DNA of 13,960 nt, from contig DMJL01000023.1 of NCBI GenBank assembly GCA_003451785.1, forward strand, positions 1 to 13,960, written 5' to 3'. Below, in pieces: positions 8,249-13,960 of the stretch (position 1 is the stretch's first letter; every line of letters starts with the position of its first letter). The notes under the pieces were generated by a model. That model searched no databases. It was not told the origin of the DNA and worked only from the letters and a program-made list of their open reading frames with translations. Both the position numbers and the translations under genes were made by a program. The stretch is from Bacteroidales bacterium (GTDB taxonomy: Bacteria; Bacteroidota; Bacteroidia; Bacteroidales; UBA7960).

Positions 8249-9387
8249 TTGAACAAAAAGTAGTTGACCCTCATTACATGTTGTTTGAAGCAAAGAGGGA
8301 GAAGAAATTTATCACGGGCAGTGAGGTTGTTAAGGAAGCCATTAAGCGTGCAAATGTTGATATGGCTATTTCGTATCCAATCACTCCCCAATCAGAGAGT
8401 ATGCACCTTGTGGGTGATATATTTGCTGAGGGTTACATTAAAGACTATTACAGAGGCGAAAACGAGTTTGCTGTAATGTCGGCAGCATCGGGAGCAGCAA
8501 TGGGTGGCGTAAGAGTATTTACAGCAACGGGAGGTCCCGGAACTATGCGGGCATTCGAAATGTTCCCCACTTGGTCGGGTTCTAGGCTGCCCATCGTTTG
8601 TGCTTTTATGACTCGCGGTATCAACTCGCCGCTAACCATTCAGCCGGATACCATCGAGATGTCGTTCTTGTTGGATACCGGAATGCTCATGTTCCATGCC
8701 GAGGCAGCACAAGATTTGTACGATATGCTTTTGAAGGCATTTGTGATTGCAGAAAAAACTGAGGTACATGTGCCAATTGGAGTTTTTATTGACGGTTTTT
8801 TTGTAACACATACCCGCGTGAGTGTGGAAGTTACTCCCGAAGATATGAAACTGCCCGCATACGACCCATACAGTGCGCCTGTTCCAGTAATGGATATGGA
8901 GAATGTTCCCATCAGGCAAATTCGCGATCCATTTGTAATGAAAAGCAACTTTGTGAGCTATGCTGCACATGCATCGTGGCAACAAGAAATTCAAGCTGCA
9001 GCAGAAAGGTCAAGAAAATACATCCACCAGTATCTTGGCGGTTTGGTAGAAGTTGAGAACGAAGACGCAGATATTCTAATTGTTGCATCGGGAACTGCCG
9101 TATCGCAGAGTCGCGAAGCCATAGCAATGGCACGAAAAGAAGGTATCAATGTGGGATTGGTGAAAATTAAATGCATAAGACCTTTCCCAACCGAGGAAAT
9201 CCGTACGCTAACCAAAAATGCAAAATCGGTGATTGTTCCTGAATTCAACATTGTTGGCTGGCTTTGCCGCGAAATAAAAACAAGAATCGATAATAATGAA
9301 AAAGTAATAGGCGGCCCAAGAGTTTATGGCGGTATGACAATGCCTCCAGATCTTATCTTGGACGAAATAAGGAGGTGCGCAAAATGA
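8245..9387 (+). CDS. 2-oxoacid:ferredoxin oxidoreductase alpha subunit (PorA-type; substrate unresolved)
   Basis: This 380-residue subunit carries the pyrimidine-binding domain (I) and the C-terminal transketolase-C-like domain (II) of a ThDP- and CoA-dependent 2-oxoacid:ferredoxin oxidoreductase, which oxidatively decarboxylates a 2-oxoacid to its acyl-CoA and can run in reverse. Visible landmarks are ITGSEVVKEAI (23-33) and YPITPQSES (44-52), the conserved Y-P-I-T-P motif of the family. GENEFAVMSAASGAAMGG (71-88) carries the Glu expected to contact the ThDP aminopyrimidine. Other landmarks are FTATGGPGTMRAFEM (92-106) and IRPFPTEEIR (311-320) in domain II. The overall pattern, for example RLPIV and LLDTGML-x-F, is closer to pyruvate or branched-chain oxidoreductases than to 2-oxoglutarate enzymes, but the substrate cannot be fixed by eye. 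Both ends overlap neighbouring genes by 4 bases (ATGA), which fits stoichiometric complex assembly. Confidence 0.9.
   Translation: MIEQKVVDPHYMLFEAKREKKFITGSEVVKEAIKRANVDMAISYPITPQSESMHLVGDIFAEGYIKDYYRGENEFAVMSAASGAAMGGVRVFTATGGPGTMRAFEMFPTWSGSRLPIVCAFMTRGINSPLTIQPDTIEMSFLLDTGMLMFHAEAAQDLYDMLLKAFVIAEKTEVHVPIGVFIDGFFVTHTRVSVEVTPEDMKLPAYDPYSAPVPVMDMENVPIRQIRDPFVMKSNFVSYAAHASWQQEIQAAAERSRKYIHQYLGGLVEVENEDADILIVASGTAVSQSREAIAMARKEGINVGLVKIKCIRPFPTEEIRTLTKNAKSVIVPEFNIVGWLCREIKTRIDNNEKVIGGPRVYGGMTMPPDLILDEIRRCAK
9369..9377 (+). promoter_or_regulatory. Perfect Shine-Dalgarno site deciding the beta-subunit start
   Basis: AAGGAGGTG is a full match to the 16S 3' end and lies 6 bases before ATG 9384. 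It decides for ATG 9384 and against the in-frame GTG at 9375, which is part of the site itself. Confidence 0.85.
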
Positions 9388-10250
9388 AGAAGGAACTATT
9401 AAGAATATCCCCCGGATTTGAGGATGTAATGCCTTCAGAGTACAAAGATCTCATAGAAAATGGCCCTTATTTTAAGGGTTATGGAGTAAATGACCTGGGC
9501 ACATTCAAAGAAATTTTAGAAGAACACCCATTGTGTGCAGGCTGCGGTCTTGCATTGGCATTGCGCTTAACAATGGCTTCGCTGCCAAACCCTGAAGATA
9601 CTATCGTGGTTGGCTCAACAGGCTGTAGTGCTTTGGGATTTCCACAGACAGCTTTACAAAACATCCACTCTCTATTTGGCAACCAAAATGCTGTAGCTAC
9701 GGCATTGAAAAGAGCATTAACGCTTAGGTTTCCTGATAAGGTGAAAGATGTGGTTGTAATCGCTGGCGACGGTGCTACTGCCGACATCGGTCTCGACATA
9801 ACTATGCACTCATGGTTTAGGAGGGAGAAAATCACTACCATCATGTTGGACAACGAGGCCTACGCCAACACTGGCGGACAGGAAAGTGGTATGTCGAGCA
9901 AGGGAGCTGTATTAAACATGGCACCCACCGGTAAAAAGTTTTCCAAGATACCCGTGCCGGAGCTTGCTCAAATATCGGGTTGCGATTATGTGGCTGTTGT
10001 ATCGCCATACGCTCCAAAAAAGTTGGAACGCGCAGTGCGCAGGGCTATCCTGGTTGCAAGAGAAGTTGGACCTACTTATGTTCAGATTTTCACGCCATGC
10101 CCAACCAACTACAAGTTTAAGCCTTTGGAAGCCTTAGATATGGTTAAGGTAAAAGAGGTTGATGGATCTTATGTTTCTAAAGAATACTTTTCTCCAGAAG
10201 CCGAGGAACTGATAAAGCGCCTGGAGGGAAAAAAAGATAAAAAGGAGTAG
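9384..10250 (+). CDS. 2-oxoacid:ferredoxin oxidoreductase beta subunit (PorB-type, ThDP/[4Fe-4S])
   Basis: This 288-residue subunit binds the pyrophosphate side of ThDP and the proximal [4Fe-4S] cluster of the oxidoreductase. The ThDP/Mg motif begins at GDGATADIG (128-136) and ends at LDNEAYANTGGQ (155-166), in good agreement with the family GDG...DNexYxNTGGQ pattern. Cluster ligands are likely Cys51 and Cys54 (LCAGCG), Cys81 (GSTGCSALG) and Cys239 (TPCPTNY), matching the four-Cys arrangement of the PFOR domain VI. Cys200 is an additional Cys whose role is unclear. ATG 9384 overlaps the alpha stop by 4 bases (ATGA) and has a perfect Shine-Dalgarno site. The Lys/Glu-rich C-terminus (EGKKDKKE) is probably a solvent-exposed tail. 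The next gene starts 5 bases after the stop. Confidence 0.93.
   Translation: MKKELLRISPGFEDVMPSEYKDLIENGPYFKGYGVNDLGTFKEILEEHPLCAGCGLALALRLTMASLPNPEDTIVVGSTGCSALGFPQTALQNIHSLFGNQNAVATALKRALTLRFPDKVKDVVVIAGDGATADIGLDITMHSWFRREKITTIMLDNEAYANTGGQESGMSSKGAVLNMAPTGKKFSKIPVPELAQISGCDYVAVVSPYAPKKLERAVRRAILVAREVGPTYVQIFTPCPTNYKFKPLEALDMVKVKEVDGSYVSKEYFSPEAEELIKRLEGKKDKKE
10242..10247 (+). promoter_or_regulatory. Shine-Dalgarno site for the gamma-delta subunit
   Basis: AAGGAG ends directly at the beta-subunit stop codon and lies 8 bases before ATG 10256, which is optimal spacing. Confidence 0.75.
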
Positions 10251-10255
10251 AAATT

Positions 10256-11185
10256 ATGGAAGAAAGATTTTCCATCAGGATGTCCGGATTAGGCGGACAA
10301 GGAGTAGTAACAGCTGCACACTTAATTGGTATGGCAGCATCCACAGATGGCAAGCAAACTGCCGTTAACCCATTCTTTGGTGCCGAAAAAAGATTAGCTC
10401 CGGCAGAAAGTTATGTGCGTATTTCCAATATGCCCATTCACGAAAGAGGCGAAGTGCTTTATCCAGACATTATCATGATTTTTCATGCGCATGTGGTAAG
10501 CATGGGCAAGAGTTATACCATGCCTTTCTACGATGGTTTGAGACCAGGAGGTATAGTATTAATCAATGCCGAAGGCCCGCACGATATCCTACCCGATGAT
10601 ATGTTGGGATTGAAAAAACTTAATGCCAAGATTTACTATGTACCTGCTACCAAAATTGCATTAGATATGGCTGGCACCGACCTGTCGTCGAACTTGGCAA
10701 TGGTGGGCGGATTGATGGGAATTGTAGAATTGGTTAGCCAAAACGCACTTAGAGCTTCTATCCAAGAAAGATTTGGTGGAGCTAAATTTATTGCTTCCGG
10801 TACAACTGCAGCTCTCGACGATGTTTTGAAAAGCAAGTTTAGCAAAATTAGCCAGCTTGTGGAGAAAAACATGGAAGTGATTGAGGCAGCAATGCTGCAA
10901 GTGAAGCAATATGTTTATGAAGATCTTAGTGAGGAAGTTTCCAATTCTTACATAGACAATGGTGGTGCATCTTCCAAAGCAGCCCTCATACCCAGTGCGC
11001 GCGTAAATCGCGATCTGTGTATCGGTTGCAAAAAGTGCTTGATGACTTGCCCCGACCCCAATGTGATTGTTTACCACAAAGCCATTAAAAAGGCAGAAGT
11101 TGTAGAAATCCGTTGCAAGGCTTGCGGCCTATGCGTAGCAGTGTGCCCCAAAGAAGCAATTAAAATAGATTATCACACCAATTAA
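10256..11185 (+). CDS. 2-oxoacid:ferredoxin oxidoreductase fused gamma-delta subunit
   Basis: This 309-residue fusion has two parts. Residues about 1-200 form the gamma domain (PorC type, CoA-interacting domain III). It opens with RMSGLGGQGVVTAAHLIG (8-25), the family G-x-G-G-Q-G motif, and later has SNLAMVGGLMG (145-155). After a linker rich in Ser and Gly (about 225-248), residues 250-309 form a delta-type 2[4Fe-4S] ferredoxin. Its two cluster motifs are Cys255/258/261 with Cys265 (CIGCKKCLMTCP) and Cys287/290/293 with Cys297 (CKACGLCVAVCP). Both are complete. The order gamma then delta supplies the missing domains of the enzyme, so with the two preceding genes the complex has all catalytic and electron-transfer parts. 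The ferredoxin domain would carry electrons from the ThDP site to soluble ferredoxin. It is the last gene of the operon, followed by a structured intergenic region. Confidence 0.92.
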   Translation: MEERFSIRMSGLGGQGVVTAAHLIGMAASTDGKQTAVNPFFGAEKRLAPAESYVRISNMPIHERGEVLYPDIIMIFHAHVVSMGKSYTMPFYDGLRPGGIVLINAEGPHDILPDDMLGLKKLNAKIYYVPATKIALDMAGTDLSSNLAMVGGLMGIVELVSQNALRASIQERFGGAKFIASGTTAALDDVLKSKFSKISQLVEKNMEVIEAAMLQVKQYVYEDLSEEVSNSYIDNGGASSKAALIPSARVNRDLCIGCKKCLMTCPDPNVIVYHKAIKKAEVVEIRCKACGLCVAVCPKEAIKIDYHTN

Positions 11186-11193
11186 AAATACCC

Positions 11194-11264
11194 AGCCCCT
11201 TTATCAAAAACTGCGTTTCCATAAATTCTTATTTTTGTGGATGCCACGAAAAGATAAAGGGGCT
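11194..11264 (+). terminator. Nested long inverted repeat after the oxidoreductase operon (possible terminator)
   Basis: AGCCCCTTTATC (11194-11205) is a perfect 12-base reverse complement of GATAAAGGGGCT (11253-11264). Inside it, TTTTTGTGG (11232-11240) pairs with CCACGAAAA (11244-11252) around a 3-base loop with one G-U pair, and this inner stem abuts the outer stem on its 3' side. It starts 8 bases after the operon stop codon. The following TGTGTTTTAT is only moderately T-rich, so it may be an atypical terminator, a processing/stability structure or an attenuator. Confidence 0.5.
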
Positions 11265-11354
11265 TGTGTTTTATCTAATGCACTGTAGATTATAGCCTAT
11301 ACATACCATATCGCCGTATTTATAACATATTAGTTTCGGCCCAATTATCTTCGG

Positions 11355-11385
11355 TTTTCACCCTATAGGTTTATAAGCAACTTTG
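11355..11385 (+). promoter_or_regulatory. Weak promoter candidate for sbtA
   Basis: CAACTTTG (11378-11385) differs from the Bacteroidetes -7 consensus TAnnTTTG at one position. A TTTTC at 11355-11359 lies at near-correct distance for the -33 TTTG element. It would give a leader of about 70 bases before ATG 11460. This is suggestive only. Confidence 0.28.
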
Positions 11386-11459
11386 TATAAGTAACATAAT
11401 CTATTTCACAAGATCCAAATTCGTTAATTCAATTTTTCACCTGTTTTTATTCTTATTTT

Positions 11460-12458
11460 ATGATTGTAAACGCTATTATGCTTCAGGATATCATTGGCCA
11501 GATGATCTCACCGCCTATTTTGTTTTTTGCATTGGGGGTGATGGCTGCATTGTTGAAATCCGATTTAAAAATTCCGGAAGCAGCAGGTTCATTGCTTTCG
11601 GTAATCATTTTAGCATCCATAGGACTTAGGGCCGGGGTTGCAGTAAATCAGGTAGGTATTTCCAATGTGGTTTTGCCCGCAATAGCTGCAACAATTTTAG
11701 GTGTATTAATTGCACTTTTAGTGTTCACTATATTACAAAAACTCACAAAGCTAGATTCTGCAAATTCCGCTTCAATTGCCGGTCATTACGGAGCTGTAAG
11801 TAGTGTAACGCTTGCAGTATCCATTTTGTTTCTTGATAATCTCAAGGTGCATTACGAGCCGTTTGTGCCAGCTTTGTACCCATTTATGGATACAGCAGCA
11901 TTGCTTACTGCCGTAGTTTTGAGTAGAGTTAGCTCGAAAGTTAAGAAAAGCACCGAACAAGTTTCTTATAAGCACTTAATTAAGGAAACTGTGGTTTCAA
12001 AGGGTCCCATTTTGCTCCTAGGATGCTTTCTAATTGGCTATGTGAATGGTGATGTTGGAACAACCAGAGTAATGCCACTTTTCGATGTATTATTTGCCGG
12101 ATTGCTAACCATTTTTATGTTGGATGTTGGCATTATTGCAGGTTCAAGATTATCCCAATTGCTAACAGTTGATAAGAAGGTATTTATTATTGGATTGCTG
12201 TTGCCGCCAATTCATGGAATCATTGGTGTAGCAGTTGCATTGCTAATTGGCCTAAGCCCCGGAGGTGCAACCATCTTTGCAGCAATTGCAGGAGGTGCAT
12301 CCTACATTTCTGCACCCGCAGTAATGCGAGCCGCTGTGCCTGAGGCCAACCCATCTCTTTCCCTTGCGATGGCTTTAGGTTTGGCATTTCCATTCAATGT
12401 TACTTTAGGAATACCCCTTTACTATCAGACAGCACTTATATTTTCGAGATTCATTTAA
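11460..12458 (+). CDS. sbtA: SbtA-type sodium-dependent bicarbonate transporter permease
   Basis: This 332-residue, strongly hydrophobic membrane protein has about ten predicted transmembrane segments in two halves. It shares with cyanobacterial SbtA the signatures GHYGAVSSVTLA (108-119), ALYPFMD (138-144), GLLTIFMLDVG (214-224), LLPPIHGIIG (247-256) and GGASYISAPAVMRAAVPEANPS (278-299, split by the family ISxPxxxRAxxP pattern). SbtA imports bicarbonate with sodium. The hydrophilic loop between the halves (about 157-180) is much shorter than in cyanobacterial SbtA. ATG 11460 is used here. ATG 11478 is an in-frame alternative that removes six residues, and neither has a Shine-Dalgarno sequence. 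The PII-like gene follows after 21 bases, the usual sbtA-sbtB order. Transport of bicarbonate is inferred from family. Another anion is possible, since non-cyanobacterial members are, to my knowledge, poorly characterised. Confidence 0.87.
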   Translation: MIVNAIMLQDIIGQMISPPILFFALGVMAALLKSDLKIPEAAGSLLSVIILASIGLRAGVAVNQVGISNVVLPAIAATILGVLIALLVFTILQKLTKLDSANSASIAGHYGAVSSVTLAVSILFLDNLKVHYEPFVPALYPFMDTAALLTAVVLSRVSSKVKKSTEQVSYKHLIKETVVSKGPILLLGCFLIGYVNGDVGTTRVMPLFDVLFAGLLTIFMLDVGIIAGSRLSQLLTVDKKVFIIGLLLPPIHGIIGVAVALLIGLSPGGATIFAAIAGGASYISAPAVMRAAVPEANPSLSLAMALGLAFPFNVTLGIPLYYQTALIFSRFI

Positions 12459-12464
12459 AATTAT

Positions 12465-12470
12465 AGGAGG
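12465..12470 (+). promoter_or_regulatory. Shine-Dalgarno site for sbtB
   Basis: AGGAGG, 9 bases before ATG 12480, is a strong site inside the 21-base gap after sbtA. It supports the chosen start. Confidence 0.75.
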
Positions 12471-12479
12471 AAACTAACC

Positions 12480-12809
12480 ATGACACCTAAAAATGCAAAA
12501 TTGGTAGTAATCATAGCAGAAGCTACTATTGAAGAGCAAATTATTACCCTATTGAAAACGCTCGGGATAACCGGATATGTAGTTCATCACGGAATTTCTG
12601 GACACGGGGATAGGGGTGTTTGGGCTGGTTTTGATGGTGGCGGTATTTTTGGCGACAACTTCCGAATCGAAACTATCGTGTTAGACGAACAACAAGCCAA
12701 CACCATTATGGCTAAAGTTTGCAGTAATTTTTTCCAGCAGTATTCGGGACTTGTTTATACTACAGATATCAAAATAGTGTGCAACGATCTTATTCCCAAC
12801 AATAAGTAA
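12480..12809 (+). CDS. sbtB: SbtB-like PII-family regulator of the adjacent transporter
   Basis: This 109-residue protein has a PII-like ferredoxin fold. AKLVVIIAEATIEEQIITLL (6-25) is the first strand and helix. TGYVVHHGISGHG (31-43) leads into a Gly-rich T-loop (about 40-60, with GDRGVWAGFDGGG). FRIETIVLD (61-69), the helix around 70-86 and YSGLVYTTDIKIV (88-100) complete the fold. In cyanobacteria the trimeric SbtB binds adenine nucleotides and docks on the cytoplasmic side of SbtA. Pairing with sbtA here supports the same role. The protein ends in CNDLIPNNK and lacks the C-terminal CGPxGC cysteine pair of many cyanobacterial SbtB proteins, so the redox-sensitive R-loop is absent. The T-loop is richer in Gly and aromatic residues than in the cyanobacterial sequence that I recall. 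GlnB/GlnK is an alternative, but the Tyr-uridylylation loop of those proteins is not visible. Confidence 0.82.
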   Translation: MTPKNAKLVVIIAEATIEEQIITLLKTLGITGYVVHHGISGHGDRGVWAGFDGGGIFGDNFRIETIVLDEQQANTIMAKVCSNFFQQYSGLVYTTDIKIVCNDLIPNNK

Positions 12810-12830
12810 CCACTAAACCTTAGTGTGCGT

Positions 12831-12860
12831 AAAAAAGCCTGGGTTTTCCCAGGCTTTTTT
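12831..12860. terminator. Bidirectional rho-independent terminator between sbtB and the convergent peptidase
   Basis: AAAAAAGCCTGGG (12831-12843), a TTTT loop and CCCAGGCTTTTTT (12848-12860) form a perfect 13-bp stem. The A and T arms provide a T tract in both directions. It lies 22 bases after sbtB and about 70 bases past the stop of the convergent gene, so it serves both. Confidence 0.95.
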
Positions 12861-12929
12861 TGTAAATCAAGTAAAATTTGGCAGCAATTTTATCAACCAA
12901 AAGGCACCAATGCTGCCGAATACCAAATT

Positions 12930-13916
12930 CTATTCAAATATTCTGATGGCAGTTTCGCCGGTGGATTTTATGTACCCCCTAAACATTCCGGTAGTATTGA
13001 ATGGCATGGCAATATTACCGTCTTTATCCACGGCAATCACACCTCCGTTGGCTCCCAAATTTCTAAGTTTCTCCATTACATTATAGTTTGTGGCTTGACC
13101 AACAGTTTCGCCCAGATACATCATTCGCGCTGCTATGTCGTACGCTATAAGATTTCTCTTAAAGAACTCCCCGTGTCCTGTTGATGAAACGGCAACCTGC
13201 GTATTGGCAAAAGTACCGGCACCAATGATGGGGCTATCTCCAATGCGACCTTTCATTTTGCCTGTCATGCCTCCGGTGGAGGTAGCGGCAGCGAGATTTC
13301 CTTGCATATCCAAAGCCACAGCACCCACAGTTCCCAAGGAAAATTCGGAATTCAATTGGCTTCGCAGTGGCGATGTTGTGCGCAAAAATTCACGATATTG
13401 GTCCCAACGGCGTTGGTCGAAGAAGTAGGATGGGTCAACAATCTCCAGTCCGTGTTCGAAAGCAAATTGTTCGGCACCTCTACCCGAAAGCAGTACATGC
13501 GGACTATTGGTCATTACCAAGTGAGCTGCTTTTATGGGATTTTTAATATTGGTAACTCCTGCTACTGCACCTGCCCTTGCGGTGCTACCATCCATTATAG
13601 ATGCATCCAACTCATTTCTACCGTCAATTGTAAAAACAGCCCCCCTTCCAGCGTTAAACAATGGTGAATCTTCAAGAACCACAACTGCCGCGATTACTGC
13701 ATCCAAGCTACTGCCTCCGTTTTTGAGAATCTCCTCCCCTGCCTTCAAGGCACGGCTCATTGCAGCTTGATAATAACCTTCCAACTCAGGCGTTATTCTC
13801 TGGCGAGTTACATTGCCTGCACCTCCGTGAATCACCAATACATAATTGCCCTGAGCCATTAATGTGTTGGAAAGCAAAAAAAGCAAAACAGCAAAAACTA
13901 TCGAAAAATGTTTCAT
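12930..13916 (-). CDS. iaaA: Exported isoaspartyl peptidase / L-asparaginase (Ntn-hydrolase, plant type)
   Basis: This 328-residue member of the Thr-type Ntn-hydrolase family cleaves beta-aspartyl (isoaspartyl) peptides and hydrolyses L-asparagine. The precursor self-cleaves before the catalytic Thr. That Thr is Thr196 in GTVGAVALD (195-203), giving an alpha chain up to 195 and a beta chain 196-328. Other landmarks are IHGGAGN (29-35), NAGRGAVFT (88-96), ELDASIMDG (102-110), ATSTGGMTGK (211-220), GDSPIIGAGTFA (226-237) and the STGHGE segment (245-250). ATG 13916 opens with a signal peptide (MKHFSIVFAVLLFLLSN..., cleavage near LMA-QGN at 21-22), so the enzyme is exported to the periplasm. The TTG two codons upstream is unlikely as a start. 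Periplasmic action suggests scavenging of damaged or murein-derived peptides. The gene is convergent with sbtAB and shares their terminator. The 44 bases upstream to the window edge show no clear promoter or Shine-Dalgarno sequence. Confidence 0.95.
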   Translation of the reverse strand: MKHFSIVFAVLLFLLSNTLMAQGNYVLVIHGGAGNVTRQRITPELEGYYQAAMSRALKAGEEILKNGGSSLDAVIAAVVVLEDSPLFNAGRGAVFTIDGRNELDASIMDGSTARAGAVAGVTNIKNPIKAAHLVMTNSPHVLLSGRGAEQFAFEHGLEIVDPSYFFDQRRWDQYREFLRTTSPLRSQLNSEFSLGTVGAVALDMQGNLAAATSTGGMTGKMKGRIGDSPIIGAGTFANTQVAVSSTGHGEFFKRNLIAYDIAARMMYLGETVGQATNYNVMEKLRNLGANGGVIAVDKDGNIAMPFNTTGMFRGYIKSTGETAIRIFE

Positions 13917-13960
13917 TTGCAAGGGTTTTAAGATGGAAAGTAATTAATTGTACAAAAAAT

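Noticed and set aside
12825..13184. Open frames of 119 and 87 codons on the + strand.
   Set aside because: Both cross the bidirectional terminator and are antisense to the isoaspartyl peptidase, whose motifs are intact.
13135..13770. Three further + strand open frames (97, 121 and 78 codons).
   Set aside because: All are antisense shadows of the peptidase gene, with no start signals.
1..13960. CRISPR arrays, tRNA or rRNA genes, insertion sequences, attachment sites.
   Set aside because: I found no regularly spaced repeats, no tRNA-like cloverleaf with TTC-type arm, no transposase or integrase motifs and no terminal inverted repeats. Gene order looks like stable chromosome.

Overview
The window looks like chromosomal DNA from an anaerobic member of the Bacteroidetes (Bacteroidota), probably Bacteroidales-like. 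The signs are a Bacteroidetes-style -7 promoter element (TAnnTTTG) before gyrB, no Shine-Dalgarno sequence before genes that begin a transcript, an outer-membrane barrel ending in Phe next to a very long periplasmic TPR protein, a short GyrB of 654 residues without the long TOPRIM insert of enterobacterial GyrB, and a ferredoxin-dependent 2-oxoacid oxidoreductase. Base composition is moderately AT-rich and intergenic DNA is strongly AT-rich. I ran no database search, so the taxonomy is an inference.

Layout. (1) Bases 1-4825: two-gene envelope unit on the + strand, a TPR-repeat exported protein (5' end cut by the window edge) and an outer-membrane beta-barrel protein, closed by a rho-independent terminator at 4889-4925. 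(2) Bases 5104-7218: gyrB with its own -7 element and a strong terminator. (3) Bases 7219-7657: an AT-rich leader or intergenic region with several dyads and a direct repeat. (4) Bases 7658-11185: a tight four-gene operon with 4-bp ATGA overlaps. It encodes a CODH/ACS epsilon-type (PF02552-like) protein, a PorA-type alpha subunit, a PorB-type ThDP subunit and a fused gamma-delta subunit with a 2[4Fe-4S] ferredoxin domain. (5) Bases 11186-11459: an intergenic region with a nested long inverted repeat. (6) Bases 11460-12809: a sodium/bicarbonate-transporter-type permease (SbtA) and its PII-like partner (SbtB). (7) Bases 12831-12860: a bidirectional terminator shared with (8) a convergent, secreted isoaspartyl peptidase/L-asparaginase (12930-13916, - strand).

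How the genes may work together. The TPR protein and the barrel probably form one outer-membrane/periplasmic assembly. The four-gene operon encodes all domains of a ferredoxin-linked, CoA-dependent 2-oxoacid oxidoreductase, an enzyme class that releases or fixes CO2, plus an accessory subunit best known from the archaeal CODH/acetyl-CoA synthase complex. No CODH or ACS catalytic gene is present. The next transcription unit encodes what resembles a bicarbonate importer with its PII-like regulator. The most interesting hypothesis from this window is that these neighbouring units form an inorganic-carbon module, with bicarbonate uptake supplying or balancing a reversible 2-oxoacid synthase. This rests on gene proximity only.
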